From Paraburkholderia sp. BCC1885 (GTDB lineage Bacteria; Pseudomonadota; Gammaproteobacteria; Burkholderiales; Burkholderiaceae), in NCBI RefSeq assembly GCF_900996235.1, contig NZ_CAAJGM010000033.1, positions 1 through 64,000 on the forward strand: a DNA stretch of 64,000 bases, in the 5' to 3' direction. Position numbers and translations under genes: made by a program. Shown here one piece after another: positions 54,836-63,997 of the stretch; position 1 is the stretch's first letter, and each line of letters begins with the position of its first letter. The notes below the pieces were generated by a model. That model was not told the DNA's origin. It searched no databases and saw only the letters and a program-made list of their open reading frames with translations.

Positions 54836-57601
54836 TCAATGTGCCTCTTCCCAGTTGGCGCCGGCTCCCACTTCCGCGACCAGCGGCACTTTCAGCGAGG
54901 CCACGCCGCACATCAGTTCGGGCAAACGCTTGCGCACCTCGGAGAGTTCGCCGTCCGGCACTTCGAGGATCAGTTCGTCGTGCACCTGCATGATCATGCG
55001 CGTGCCGGTGTTGGAGGCTTCAAGCCAGTTCTGCACGGCGATCATCGACATCTTGATCAGATCGGCGGCGGTGCCTTGCATCGGCGCGTTGATGGCGGCG
55101 CGCTCGGCGGCCTGGCGGCGCGGTCCGTTGCCGCCGTTGATTTCCGGCAGCCACAGCCGGCGGCCGAACACGGTTTCGACATAGCCCTTGGACTTCGCGC
55201 TCATGCGCGTTTCGTCCATGTAGCTCGCGACGCCGGGATAGCGCGCAAAGTAGCGGTCAATGTAGAGCTTGGCCGCATCGCGCGTGATGCCCAGGTTCGC
55301 CGCCAGACCGAACGCGCTCATGCCGTAGATCAGGCCGAAGTTGATCACCTTCGCCACGCGCCGCTGATCGCTCGAAACCTCGAGCGGCGTCACGCCGAAG
55401 ATTTCCGCCGCCGTGGCGCGGTGGATGTCTTCGCCCTGCGCGAACGCGCGCAACAGCGACGCGTCGCCGGAAATGTGCGCCATGATGCGCAGTTCGATCT
55501 GCGAATAATCCGCGGAGACGAGCTTGTGACCCGGCGGCGCAATGAAGGCCTCGCGAATGCGACGGCCTTCCGTGGTGCGCACCGGAATGTTCTGCAGATT
55601 CGGGTCGTTCGAAGCGAGCCGCCCGGTGACCGCCACGGCCTGCGCATAGTTGGTATGCACGCGCCCCGTCTCGGCGTTGACCATGCGCGGCAGCTTGTCC
55701 GTATACGTGGACTTCAGCTTCGACAGGCCGCGATGTTCGAGCAGCAGCTTCGGCAACGGGTAATCTTCGGCCAGCTTCTGCAGCACTTCTTCGTCCGTGG
55801 ACGGCGCGCCGCTCGGCGTCTTTTTGACCACCGGCAATTGCAGCTTCTCGAAGAAAATCTGCCCGATCTGCTTGGGCGAGCCAAGATTGAATTCGCCGCC
55901 GGCGAGCGTATAGGCCTGCGTTTCCAGTTCGATCAGGCGCGTGGCAATTTCATTGCTTTGCACACGCAGCTTTTCTGCGTCGATCAGCACGCCGGTACGC
56001 TCCATCTTGCGCAATACGCGCGAGGTGGGTACTTCGATGTCGCTATAGACGCGCTTTAAGCCTTCGTCCGCGGCCACTTGCGGATACAAGGCCTGGTGCA
56101 GGCGCAGCGTGATGTCCGCGTCTTCCGCGGCGTATTCGGCGGCCTGTTCGAGCGCGACTTCATCGAAGCCGATCTGCCCCGCGCCCTTGCCCGCCACCTC
56201 TTCGTACTTGATGGTCTTGATGCCGAGATGGCGCAGCGCGAGGCTGTCCATGTCGTGCGTGCGATGCGATTCCAGCACGTACGATTGCAGCAACGTATCG
56301 TGCTCGATGCCGTCCATGACGATGCCGTAGTTGGCGAGCACCTGCTCGTCGTACTTCATATGCTGGCCGACTTTTTTATGGCCGGCGCTTTCGAGCCACG
56401 GCTTGAGCTTTGCCAGCACTTCGTCGCGCGGCAGTTGCTGCGGATGATCCGGGCCACGGTGCGCAACCGGAATATACGCAGCAGAATTAGGCTCGACCGA
56501 CAGCGAAATGCCCACCAGTTGCGCCGACATCGGATCGAGCGCGGTGGTTTCCGTGTCGAAGGCGGTTATCTCTGCCGCGTTGACCCTGGCGAGCCACGCG
56601 TCGAACTGCTCCCACGTCTGCACGGTATCGTAGTGACGCTCGCCGTCGATTACCGGTGCAACGTCCACGCCCGCCGCCGGACCGTCCACGACTTCCGCCA
56701 CTTCGACTTCGCGCAGCCACGTCTTGAAGCCGTGGCGCGCGAAGATGTCGCGCAACTCGTCGCGCGCTTCGGCGCGCGTCGCGAGGCTTTCTTCGATCGA
56801 CACCAGATGCTGCGCCAGGTCGCATTGCGTATCGACCGTCACGAGCTTGCGCGCCATGGGCAGAAAATCCAGCGCGCGGCGCAGGTTCTCGCCTACCGCG
56901 CCCTTGATGTCGTTCGCATGTTCGACGATGCCATCCAGCGTTTCGTATTGCGTGAGCCACTTGACTGCGGTCTTGGGACCACACTTTTCGACGCCGGGCA
57001 CGTTGTCCACCGTATCGCCGATCAACGACAGGTAGTCGACGATGCGCTCCGGCGGCACGCCGAATTTCGCCAGCACGCCGGCACGGTCGAGTGTCTCGTT
57101 GGTCATCGTATTGATGAGCGTGACGTTGTCTGTGACGAGTTGCGCCAGGTCTTTGTCGCCCGTCGAGACGATCACCTTCATGCCGCGCTTTTCCGCCTCG
57201 ACGCTCAAGGTGCCGATCACGTCGTCCGCTTCGACGCCGTCGATCATCAGCAGCGGCCAGCCGAGCGCGCGCACCGCGACGTGGATCGGCTCGATCTGCT
57301 GCGCGAGGTCTTCGGGCATCGAAGGACGGTTCGCCTTGTAGTCGGGATACCAGTCGTCGCGGAACGTTTTGCCCTTGGCGTCGAACACGCACGCGCTATA
57401 CTCTGCTGTAACTTCCTTGCGCATGCGCCGCAGCATGTTGATGATTCCGTATAGCGCACCCGTGGGTCCGCCATCGGGTCCACGCAGATCAGGCATCGCA
57501 TGGTAGGCCCGGTACAGATAACTCGAACCGTCGACCAATAGCAGGGTCTTTCCTTCCAGCTCGGTGCCCAGCTTAGTTTCCAGGACTCGTTCTTCAGGCA
57601 T
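54836..57601 (-). CDS. polA: DNA polymerase I
   Basis: A 921-residue polymerase with all three activities. The 5'-3' exonuclease domain covers residues 15-300 (LLLVDGSSYLYRAYHAMPD). The 3'-5' exonuclease keeps its metal-binding residues (ITAFDTETTALDP near 345). The polymerase domain has SADYSQIELRIMAHISGD (motif A), RRVAKVINFGLIYGMSAFGL (motif B) and MQVHDELILEVPD (motif C). It fills gaps and removes Okazaki primers. Its ATG is only one base from the start of the divergent LOG-family gene. Confidence 0.97.
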   Translation of the reverse strand: MPEERVLETKLGTELEGKTLLLVDGSSYLYRAYHAMPDLRGPDGGPTGALYGIINMLRRMRKEVTAEYSACVFDAKGKTFRDDWYPDYKANRPSMPEDLAQQIEPIHVAVRALGWPLLMIDGVEADDVIGTLSVEAEKRGMKVIVSTGDKDLAQLVTDNVTLINTMTNETLDRAGVLAKFGVPPERIVDYLSLIGDTVDNVPGVEKCGPKTAVKWLTQYETLDGIVEHANDIKGAVGENLRRALDFLPMARKLVTVDTQCDLAQHLVSIEESLATRAEARDELRDIFARHGFKTWLREVEVAEVVDGPAAGVDVAPVIDGERHYDTVQTWEQFDAWLARVNAAEITAFDTETTALDPMSAQLVGISLSVEPNSAAYIPVAHRGPDHPQQLPRDEVLAKLKPWLESAGHKKVGQHMKYDEQVLANYGIVMDGIEHDTLLQSYVLESHRTHDMDSLALRHLGIKTIKYEEVAGKGAGQIGFDEVALEQAAEYAAEDADITLRLHQALYPQVAADEGLKRVYSDIEVPTSRVLRKMERTGVLIDAEKLRVQSNEIATRLIELETQAYTLAGGEFNLGSPKQIGQIFFEKLQLPVVKKTPSGAPSTDEEVLQKLAEDYPLPKLLLEHRGLSKLKSTYTDKLPRMVNAETGRVHTNYAQAVAVTGRLASNDPNLQNIPVRTTEGRRIREAFIAPPGHKLVSADYSQIELRIMAHISGDASLLRAFAQGEDIHRATAAEIFGVTPLEVSSDQRRVAKVINFGLIYGMSAFGLAANLGITRDAAKLYIDRYFARYPGVASYMDETRMSAKSKGYVETVFGRRLWLPEINGGNGPRRQAAERAAINAPMQGTAADLIKMSMIAVQNWLEASNTGTRMIMQVHDELILEVPDGELSEVRKRLPELMCGVASLKVPLVAEVGAGANWEEAH

Positions 57602-57602
57602 T

Positions 57603-58346
57603 ATGACAAAGAGAAAAGTGATTCCGAGTCTGCGATCACTCGCAGATCAAGAGCGCGCGACAGCCAAAAAGGCTCGCGCATCGTGGCAGATGTTCACGAT
57701 TATGGCAGAGTTTATTGAGGCGACCGAGTACCTCTCGGAGATTCGCCCGGCTGTCAGCATCTATGGTTCAGCGCGCCTGAAACCGAACTCGCCATACTAC
57801 AAACTCGCCACGCAGATTGCGCGCAAGTTATCGGACGCGGGCTTTGCGGTGATCTCCGGCGGCGGCCCCGGCATCATGGAAGCAGCCAACAAGGGCGCGC
57901 ATGCGGGCAAGGCGCCGTCGGTGGGCCTGAACATCGAACTGCCGCACGAGCAATCGGGCAACCAGTGGCAAGACATCTCGCTGCGCTTTCGTCACTTCTT
58001 CACGCGCAAGGTCACGTTCGTGAAAAATTCGGACGCGGTGATCGTGATGCCGGGCGGCTTCGGCACGCTGGATGAACTCGCAGAAGTGCTCACGCTCATT
58101 CAGACCAAGAAATCGCGCCACGTGCCGATCATTCTGGTGGGCGGCGAGTTCTGGGAAGGCCTGCTCTCGTGGTTCAAGAATTCGCTCACGCCGATGGGCC
58201 TCATCAATCCGGACGACATGAACCTGATGCAGGTCATCGACGATCCGGACCAGGTGCTCGAAGCGGTGCTCAAGTTCTACGAAGATCGCGACGAGGCAGA
58301 ACCGCATCCTGCGAAGTCGGACGAAGACCGGATGTTCTACCTGTAA
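57603..58346 (+). CDS. LOG-family protein (TIGR00730-type, possible nucleotide 5'-monophosphate phosphoribohydrolase)
   Basis: A 247-residue Rossmann-like protein with the two family motifs: ISGGGPGIMEAANKGAHAG near residues 84-102 and VMPGGFGTLDELAEVLTLIQ near residues 150-169. LOG proteins with PGGxGT release free bases from nucleoside monophosphates, including cytokinin activation; bacterial relatives are often of uncertain role (PpnN-like). The start at 57603 abuts polA's divergent start; a later ATG near 57690 is possible, but residues 8-25 look conserved. A strong terminator follows. Confidence 0.88.
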   Translation: MTKRKVIPSLRSLADQERATAKKARASWQMFTIMAEFIEATEYLSEIRPAVSIYGSARLKPNSPYYKLATQIARKLSDAGFAVISGGGPGIMEAANKGAHAGKAPSVGLNIELPHEQSGNQWQDISLRFRHFFTRKVTFVKNSDAVIVMPGGFGTLDELAEVLTLIQTKKSRHVPIILVGGEFWEGLLSWFKNSLTPMGLINPDDMNLMQVIDDPDQVLEAVLKFYEDRDEAEPHPAKSDEDRMFYL

Positions 58347-58362
58347 GGTGTAAGGCCGGGCG

Positions 58363-58397
58363 TTTTTAAAGCCCTTTTAAAGCCCTTTTTTAAAGCC
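58363..58397. repeat. Three short tandem TTTTAAAGCCC units
   Basis: TTTTTAAAGCCC, TTTTAAAGCCC and TTTTTTAAAGCC follow one another just after the LOG gene stop and before its terminator. This looks like slippage in an A/T-rich spacer; no function is apparent. Confidence 0.6.
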
Positions 58398-58420
58398 TTA
58401 TAGGACGGCATTCGATGAAC

Positions 58421-58450
58421 GCCGCGTGGCGCGCTGCCACGCGGCTTTTT
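58421..58450 (+). terminator. Intrinsic terminator of the LOG-family gene
   Basis: GCCGCGTGGC-GCGCT-GCCACGCGGC followed by five T: a ten-base perfect stem with a five-base loop. Confidence 0.9.
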
Positions 58451-58510
58451 GTTCGTTTGTTGCGGCGAGGACGTCGGATCATGCTGGCGCTCCCCGCCGT
58501 CGTATCGAGT

Positions 58511-58538
58511 GCTTAAACGCGCCTGTACGCGTTTAAGC
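58511..58538. repeat. Eleven-base inverted repeat at the LysR stop codon
   Basis: GCTTAAACGCG (58511-58521) and CGCGTTTAAGC (58528-58538) flank CCTGTA and overlap the end of the LysR gene, whose TTAAGCGCG-type tail forms one arm. It may act as a 3'-end hairpin for that transcript; there is no T-run. Confidence 0.5.
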
Positions 58539-59432
58539 GCGCTCCACCTCATCCGCCTGATCGCCCTGCTCCTGCAGCCAGCGGCAAAACTGTTCGACCA
58601 GAGGCGCGTGCGCCACTTCGCGCCGTGCGACCCACCAGTAGCCACGTGCGTCGAGTCGCGGACCGTCGAGCGGCATCACGAGCCTGCCCGATGCGAGTTC
58701 GTCCGCCAGCATCGGGATCGGCCCAAGCGCCACGCCGAGTCCATCCACGGCCGCTTGCAGCGCCAGATAGAAGTGATCGAACGATTGCTTCTTGCGACAC
58801 TTCGCCCGCACGCCCGCTGCGCCGAGCCAGTTGCGCCACGCATCCGGACGCGTGTCCGAATGCAGCAGCACATGACGCGCGAGATCATCGGCAACCTTGA
58901 TGGGTGCGCGCTGCAATAGCGCGGGACTGCATACCGGCAACTCGCTTTCGCCCAGAAAATGTCCGCTCACGCAATTCGGCCAATGCGCCGGACCGCGCCT
59001 GACTGCCACGTCATAGCCTTCCAGAATTTCGACGGGCGTATTCGAAGTCGACAGCCGCAACTCCACGTTGGGCATCTTGCGCTGAAACTGCGCGAGGCGC
59101 GGCAACAGCCACTTCATGGCGAAGGTGGGCAACGCGTTGACACGCAGCACATGCACCACGCCGGTGTCGCGTAGCTGGGCCGTCGCAACGGAGATGCTGT
59201 CGAAGGCGGTCTGGATGGTCGCCAGATAGCGGCGCCCGTCATCGGTCAGACGAACCCGCTTGCCCGCGCGATGAAATACCTGCACGCCGACCCACGCCTC
59301 CAAGGCTGCGACCTGGCGGCTAATCGCACCGTGCGTCACATGCAATTCGTTCGCTGCAGCCGTGAAACTCTCATGCCGCGCCGCGGCTTCGAAGGCGCGC
59401 AGCGCCGCAAAAGGAGGAAGAATTCGAGCCAT
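58533..59432 (-). CDS. LysR-family transcriptional regulator, GcvA-like
   Basis: A 299-residue LysR protein. The start MARILPPFAALRAFEAAARH and the HTH (SFTAAANELHVTHGAISRQV, residues 21-40) are typical of the GcvA/AmpR subgroup. The effector domain follows from about residue 92. It is divergent from the split chromate-transporter genes, with a 98-base gap that contains the inverted repeat CGTTTTG-N8-CAAAACG, so it most likely regulates them. Confidence 0.9.
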   Translation of the reverse strand: MARILPPFAALRAFEAAARHESFTAAANELHVTHGAISRQVAALEAWVGVQVFHRAGKRVRLTDDGRRYLATIQTAFDSISVATAQLRDTGVVHVLRVNALPTFAMKWLLPRLAQFQRKMPNVELRLSTSNTPVEILEGYDVAVRRGPAHWPNCVSGHFLGESELPVCSPALLQRAPIKVADDLARHVLLHSDTRPDAWRNWLGAAGVRAKCRKKQSFDHFYLALQAAVDGLGVALGPIPMLADELASGRLVMPLDGPRLDARGYWWVARREVAHAPLVEQFCRWLQEQGDQADEVERA

Positions 59433-59470
59433 GCTTGTGATTCTAGATCACAAGGAGACGCCCGAGAAAT

Positions 59471-59492
59471 CGTTTTGCCGATGGACAAAACG
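59471..59492. promoter_or_regulatory. Inverted repeat in the LysR/chromate-transporter gap
   Basis: CGTTTTG (59471-59477), eight bases, CAAAACG (59486-59492). Perfect seven-base arms, within the T-N11-A style of LysR boxes, midway between the divergent LysR and chrA starts. Probable binding site of the LysR protein encoded next to it. Confidence 0.55.
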
Positions 59493-59530
59493 GCGTTAAC
59501 CTCCCCAGCATGCACAAGATGGCTTAAAAC

Positions 59531-60112
59531 ATGGACTCAAACCTCCCCTCCGGGCAAGCCGGAACCGAAACCGGCCTCGCGCCGCCGCCCAGCGTCAGCG
59601 AAATCTTCCTCGGTTTTCTTGGCCTCGGGCTGATCTCGTTCGGCGGCGCACTGCCGCTCGCACGACGCGCGATCGTCGAGCAGCGTCGCTGGCTTTCCGC
59701 CTCGGACTTCACCGATCTGTTAGGGCTGTGCCAGTTTCTGCCGGGCGGCAATGTGATCAACCTGTCGGTAGCGATCGGCATGCGTTTTCGCGGCTTGTCC
59801 GGCGCGCTTGCGGGCCTGCTCGGATTGATCGCCGGGCCATCGCTGGTCGTGATCGGCCTGGGCGTGCTCTACGAGCACACGCAGAACGATCCGCACATCC
59901 GTCATCTGTTTGCCGGACTCGCTGCCGCCGCGGCCGGATTATTGATCTCGATGGCCGTGAAGATCGTGCTGCCGTTGTGGCGCAAACCGGTTGGCACGAT
60001 GGTCGCCGTGCTGGGCTTCCTGGCGATCGCGCTGCTGCGCCTGCCGTTGCTCCCCACGATGCTGGTCCTCACTCCGCTGAGCATCTACCTCGCATCGAGG
60101 ACTACACCATGA
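59531..60112 (+). CDS. chrA: Chromate transporter, short-chain N-terminal half
   Basis: A 193-residue membrane protein with one CHR domain of about six helices (FLGFLGLGLISFGGALPLAR near residues 27-46, CQFLPGGNVINLSVAIGMR near residue 72). Short CHR proteins work in pairs of opposite membrane orientation, together equal to long ChrA, and are thought to export chromate, though many members are uncharacterised. The second half overlaps by four bases (ATGA). The ribosome binding site is weak. Likely regulated by the divergent LysR protein. Confidence 0.87.
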   Translation: MDSNLPSGQAGTETGLAPPPSVSEIFLGFLGLGLISFGGALPLARRAIVEQRRWLSASDFTDLLGLCQFLPGGNVINLSVAIGMRFRGLSGALAGLLGLIAGPSLVVIGLGVLYEHTQNDPHIRHLFAGLAAAAAGLLISMAVKIVLPLWRKPVGTMVAVLGFLAIALLRLPLLPTMLVLTPLSIYLASRTTP

Positions 60113-60639
60113 ACGACACCTTGATCTCGCTCGCGATCATCTTCAGCCAGTTGTCGCTGCTGGCGTTCGGCGGCGGCAATACGATCCTGCCGGAGATGCA
60201 ACGTCAGGTGGTCGACGTGCATCACTGGATGCCCGCCAGCGAGTTCAGCGCGCTCTTCGCGCTGGCGCAGGCGGCGCCCGGTCCGAACCTGATGGTCGTG
60301 ACCCTCATCGGCTGGCATGTGGCCGGGTGGGCGGGAATGCTGGTGACGTCGGTGGCAAAGTTCGGTCCATCGTCGATCGTGACGATTCTCGCGCTCAAGG
60401 CATGGGAGCGCTTCAAGGACCGCCCGTGGCGCCGCTATGCACAAGCCGGGCTGGTGCCGGTGACGGCCGGGCTGGTAGCCGCGAGCGCGGCGCTGATCGC
60501 ACATGCCTCGGATACGACGCCGATCGCGTGGGCCATCACCGCGGTTTGCGCGGTAATGGCGGTCAGGACGCGCATTCACCCGTTGTGGTTGCTGGCGGCG
60601 GGCAGTTTGATCGGGTTGACGGGGTTTGGGCAGTTTTAG
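60109..60639 (+). CDS. chrA: Chromate transporter, short-chain C-terminal half
   Basis: A 176-residue CHR-domain partner of the preceding gene. Conserved parts are LLAFGGGNTILPEMQRQVVD near residues 16-36 and AQAAPGPNLMVVTLIGWHVA near residues 53-72, including the PGP motif. The start ATGA overlap shows coupled translation, expected for a heterodimer. The gene converges with amn after 65 bases. Confidence 0.88.
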   Translation: MNDTLISLAIIFSQLSLLAFGGGNTILPEMQRQVVDVHHWMPASEFSALFALAQAAPGPNLMVVTLIGWHVAGWAGMLVTSVAKFGPSSIVTILALKAWERFKDRPWRRYAQAGLVPVTAGLVAASAALIAHASDTTPIAWAITAVCAVMAVRTRIHPLWLLAAGSLIGLTGFGQF

Positions 60640-60704
60640 TTTGAGCTTGAGTTTTGAGCTTCAGGCGCGGCCGTGTTTCGACCGGCCGGCCCTCACCCGC
60701 CGTC

Positions 60705-62231
60705 TCACTGAAACGCCACTTCCGCAAAACTCCGCAGCTTGCGGCTATGCAAACGATGCAGCCCGTTCATGCGCAGCAATTCCATCGCCTTCACGCCGAT
60801 CTGCAAATGCTGATCGACCTGCGCGCGATAGAACTGGTCCGCCATTCCCGGCAGCTTCAGTTCGCCGTGCAAGGGCTTGTCCGAGACGCACAGTAAGGTG
60901 CCGTAAGGCACGCGGAAACGAAAGCCGTTGGCGGCAATCGTCGCGCTTTCCATATCGAGCGCAATCGCGCGGCTTTGCGATAGCCGCTGCACCGGCTCGC
61001 GATGATCGCGCAATTCCCAGTTGCGGTTGTCGACGCTCGCCACCGTCCCCGTGCGCATCACGCGCTTGAGTTCGACGCCGTCGAGCTGCGTCACCTGCGC
61101 GACCGCGCGCTCCAGCGCCACCTGTACTTCGGCGAGCGCCGGAATCGGCACCCACAGCGGCAGATCGTCGTCGAGCACGTGATCTTCGCGCACATAGCCG
61201 TGCGCCAGCACGTAGTCGCCGAGACGCTGCGTGTTGCGCAGACCCGCGCAGTGACCAAGCATGATCCACGCATGCGGACGCAGCACGGCGATATGGTCGG
61301 TGATCGTCTTCGCGTTCGACGGTCCCACGCCAATGTTGATCATCGTGATGCCGCTGCCGTCGGCGCGCTTCAGGTGGTACGCAGGCATCTGCGGCAGGCG
61401 CGGCGGCGGCGTGCCTTCGGTCTCCTGATCGCCGAGATTCGCGTTGTAGGTGATCACGTCGCCCGGCTCGACAAACGACGTGTACTCGCTGCGGTACGTG
61501 CGCAACTCGGCATCGTCCGTGTGAGCCATCATCGTGCGGCCTAGTTTGACGAACTCGTCGATATAGAACTGATAGTTCGTGTACAGCACGTAGTTCTGGC
61601 AATGCGTGGGCGCGGTCGCCGTGTAGTGCTTGAGCCGGTGCAGCGAGAAATCGACCCGCGCCGCCGTGAACAGCGCCAGCGGATGCGGCTCGCCCGGTCC
61701 CGGTTCGTAAGTGCCGTTGACGATACGATCGTCGAGAAAACGCAAATCCGGCGTATCGAACACGTCGCGGATGCCAAGCAGGCGCTCGCGATCCAGGTCG
61801 CCCTCCAGATGGATACCTTCCGCAAACGCAAAATGAACCGGGATAGGCTGATCCGACACGCCCACTTCGATCTGCACATGATGGTTCTTCGCCAGTAGCC
61901 GTAACTGCTCGCGATAATAGTTGCCGAACAGATCGGGCCGCGTCACGGTGGTTTCGAACACGCCGGGTCCCGCCACGAAACCATACGAGCGGCGTGAATC
62001 TATATGCGTATTGACCTCGGTGCACACCCTGACGAACGGGTAACAGGCGCGCACGCGGTGCTCGAACGGCTCGTTGCGCCGGTAACGCGCAAACGCGTCG
62101 CGCAGGAAAGACGTGTTCGCCTCGTAGATGGCAGACAGATGAGTGACGGCGTCTGCCGCGTCGTCGAAGGCCTCGGTCGGGAAGTCATTGGCGGGCGTTT
62201 GCACCGCGCGCTGATTGGTGTTGTTGTTCAT
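60705..62231 (-). CDS. amn: AMP nucleosidase
   Basis: A 508-residue enzyme that splits AMP into adenine and ribose-5-phosphate. The N-terminal ~170 residues form the regulatory domain, and the remainder is a nucleoside-phosphorylase-like catalytic domain with MINIGVGPSNAKTITDHIAV near residue 290, HAWIMLGHCAGLRNTQRLGD near 310 and IALDMESATIAANGFRFRVP near 430. The start at 62231 follows GAGG; the frame upstream adds a few residues only. Confidence 0.93.
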   Translation of the reverse strand: MNNNTNQRAVQTPANDFPTEAFDDAADAVTHLSAIYEANTSFLRDAFARYRRNEPFEHRVRACYPFVRVCTEVNTHIDSRRSYGFVAGPGVFETTVTRPDLFGNYYREQLRLLAKNHHVQIEVGVSDQPIPVHFAFAEGIHLEGDLDRERLLGIRDVFDTPDLRFLDDRIVNGTYEPGPGEPHPLALFTAARVDFSLHRLKHYTATAPTHCQNYVLYTNYQFYIDEFVKLGRTMMAHTDDAELRTYRSEYTSFVEPGDVITYNANLGDQETEGTPPPRLPQMPAYHLKRADGSGITMINIGVGPSNAKTITDHIAVLRPHAWIMLGHCAGLRNTQRLGDYVLAHGYVREDHVLDDDLPLWVPIPALAEVQVALERAVAQVTQLDGVELKRVMRTGTVASVDNRNWELRDHREPVQRLSQSRAIALDMESATIAANGFRFRVPYGTLLCVSDKPLHGELKLPGMADQFYRAQVDQHLQIGVKAMELLRMNGLHRLHSRKLRSFAEVAFQ

Positions 62232-62428
62232 CGTCGTTCGCCTCGATTGATGAGCTGACATTACCACGGAACCTTGCAGGATTGATCATCGGGGACCGAC
62301 CAACCGGCGTCTGCCGGATTGCGCGCATGCCGCGCGCACGGCGTTCGAAAGCGGCGCAAAATAAGGGCACCGCGCCCGTAGGCAAGGCTGGATTTGCTAG
62401 AATCGGGTCACCCTATTGGAGAATCACC

Positions 62429-62824
62429 ATGAAGCCGCTCCTTCCCGTCGCCGTTGCGCTGGCACTCGCCATCGCCAGCACTGCGATGGCTGCCCAGCCC
62501 GTTGACGCACCGCCGCCCGCCGACCGGCCTCTGTCCGCCAACGAACAGGCCGGCCTGCCGGACCTGGACGCGATCAATCGCCCGGCCGCTGAGGTCAGCT
62601 CGAAGGTCGAGATCAATCAGCCGCGCCTGCCGAGCTTCTACGAAAAGAGCCCGAACGGCACGGAGATCACGGAATATCGCGACAAGGGCAAGCCGGTTGA
62701 AATCAACGTGCATTCGAACTTCGGCACGAGCTACCACATGGGCGCGCCGCTCGACACGTCGCCGAGCGCGACCAACAGCGGCCATCCGAGCACACGCCTG
62801 CCGTCGATGAGCCTGAGCTACTGA
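62429..62824 (+). CDS. DUF2782-family exported protein
   Basis: A 131-residue protein with a signal peptide (MKPLLPVAVALALAIASTAM, cut after AMA near residue 21), a Pro/Ala-rich start and a conserved core (KVEINQPRLPSFYEKSPN, ITEYRDKGKPVEINVHSNFG) of the DUF2782 family found in beta- and gammaproteobacteria, usually beside polA or thrB as here. Function unknown. GGAG lies seven bases before the ATG, and TAGAAT near 62397 may be its -10. Confidence 0.87.
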   Translation: MKPLLPVAVALALAIASTAMAAQPVDAPPPADRPLSANEQAGLPDLDAINRPAAEVSSKVEINQPRLPSFYEKSPNGTEITEYRDKGKPVEINVHSNFGTSYHMGAPLDTSPSATNSGHPSTRLPSMSLSY

Positions 62825-63001
62825 TTCTTACGGACGCTTACCCGCGGCGAGGCGGCGGCACGCCCGCTCGCCCCCTGCAAGGCCCGCGATCCGGGCCTTC
62901 AGTCTGTTTATCGCGCTTGCCGTGTTTGTTCCGTGTTTGTCTATACCTTGCCGCACTGGCCGCACCGCGCCAGCCCGACCACCTGATCCGACGTCTCCCG
63001 C

Positions 63002-63997
63002 ATGGCTGTCTTCACCGCTGTTACCGAACCCCAACTCGCGCAATGGATGACGCATTACGATCTCGGCGACGTCGTCGAGTTTCGCGGCATTGCGTCCGGT
63101 ATTGAAAACAGCAACTTCTTTCTGACCACGACGCGCGGCGAATACGTCCTCACAATTTTCGAAAAGCTGACGGCGCAACAACTGCCGTTTTATCTGGACC
63201 TGATGCGTCATCTGGCGGCGCATCGGGTGCCGGTGCCCGACCCGATGCCGCGTGCGGACGGCTCGCTGTTCGGCATGCTGCAGGGCAAGCCCGCGGCGAT
63301 CGTGACGAAACTCGAAGGCGGCCCGCAATTGGCGCCGGGCGTCGAGCACTGCATCGAAGTCGGCCAGATGCTGGCGCGCATGCATCTCGCCGGGCGCGAC
63401 TATGGGCATCATCAGCCGAATCTGCGCAGCCTGCCGTGGTGGCAGGAGACCGTGCCCGCGGTGCTGCCGTTTCTGAGCGATGCGCAACGCGCTCTGCTGT
63501 CGTCCGAACTCGCGCACCAGCAGGCGTTTTTCGCCTCCGCCGATTACGCGGCGCTGCCCGAAGGGCCATGCCATTGCGACCTGTTCCGCGATAACGTCCT
63601 GTTCACGCAGGCAGCGCCGGAAAGCGGCCACGAGGTGCGCCTCGGCGGCTTCTTCGATTTCTACTTTGCCGGCTGCGACAAATGGCTGTTCGACGTAGCC
63701 GTGACGGTCAACGACTGGTGCGTCGACCTCACCACCGGCAAGCTCGACGACGCGCGCATGGAGGCCATGCTGCGGGCCTATCAGACGGTGCGTCCGTTCA
63801 CGCGGGAAGAGAACCGCCACTGGGGCGACATGCTGCGCGCCGGCGCGTACCGCTTCTGGGTCTCGCGCCTGTATGATTTTTATATGCCGCGTGCGGCGGA
63901 ACTGCTCAAGCCGCACGACCCCGGTCATTTCGAGCGCATTCTGCGCGAGCGCCTTTCGGGCGTTGCACTACCAGGCATCCATACCTCATGCAACTAA
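63002..63997 (+). CDS. thrB: Homoserine kinase (APH-fold type)
   Basis: A 331-residue kinase of the aminoglycoside-phosphotransferase fold, the ThrB form common in beta- and gammaproteobacteria. It phosphorylates homoserine on the way to threonine. The catalytic loop is [14 protein letters not shown] near residues 193-206 and the metal site is [20 protein letters not shown] near residues 220-239. The gene is complete; its stop is three bases from the window edge. Confidence 0.94.
   Translation: MAVFTAVTEPQLAQWMTHYDLGDVVEFRGIASGIENSNFFLTTTRGEYVLTIFEKLTAQQLPFYLDLMRHLAAHRVPVPDPMPRADGSLFGMLQGKPAAIVTKLEGGPQLAPGVEHCIEVGQMLARMHLAGRDYGHHQPNLRSLPWWQETVPAVLPFLSDAQRALLSSELAHQQAFFASADYAALPEGPCHCDLFRDNVLFTQAAPESGHEVRLGGFFDFYFAGCDKWLFDVAVTVNDWCVDLTTGKLDDARMEAMLRAYQTVRPFTREENRHWGDMLRAGAYRFWVSRLYDFYMPRAAELLKPHDPGHFERILRERLSGVALPGIHTSCN

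Noticed and set aside
60745..62025. A 426-codon minus-strand frame inside amn
   Set aside because: Shifted frame of amn, almost wholly Arg, Ala and Gly; the amn frame is complete and conserved.
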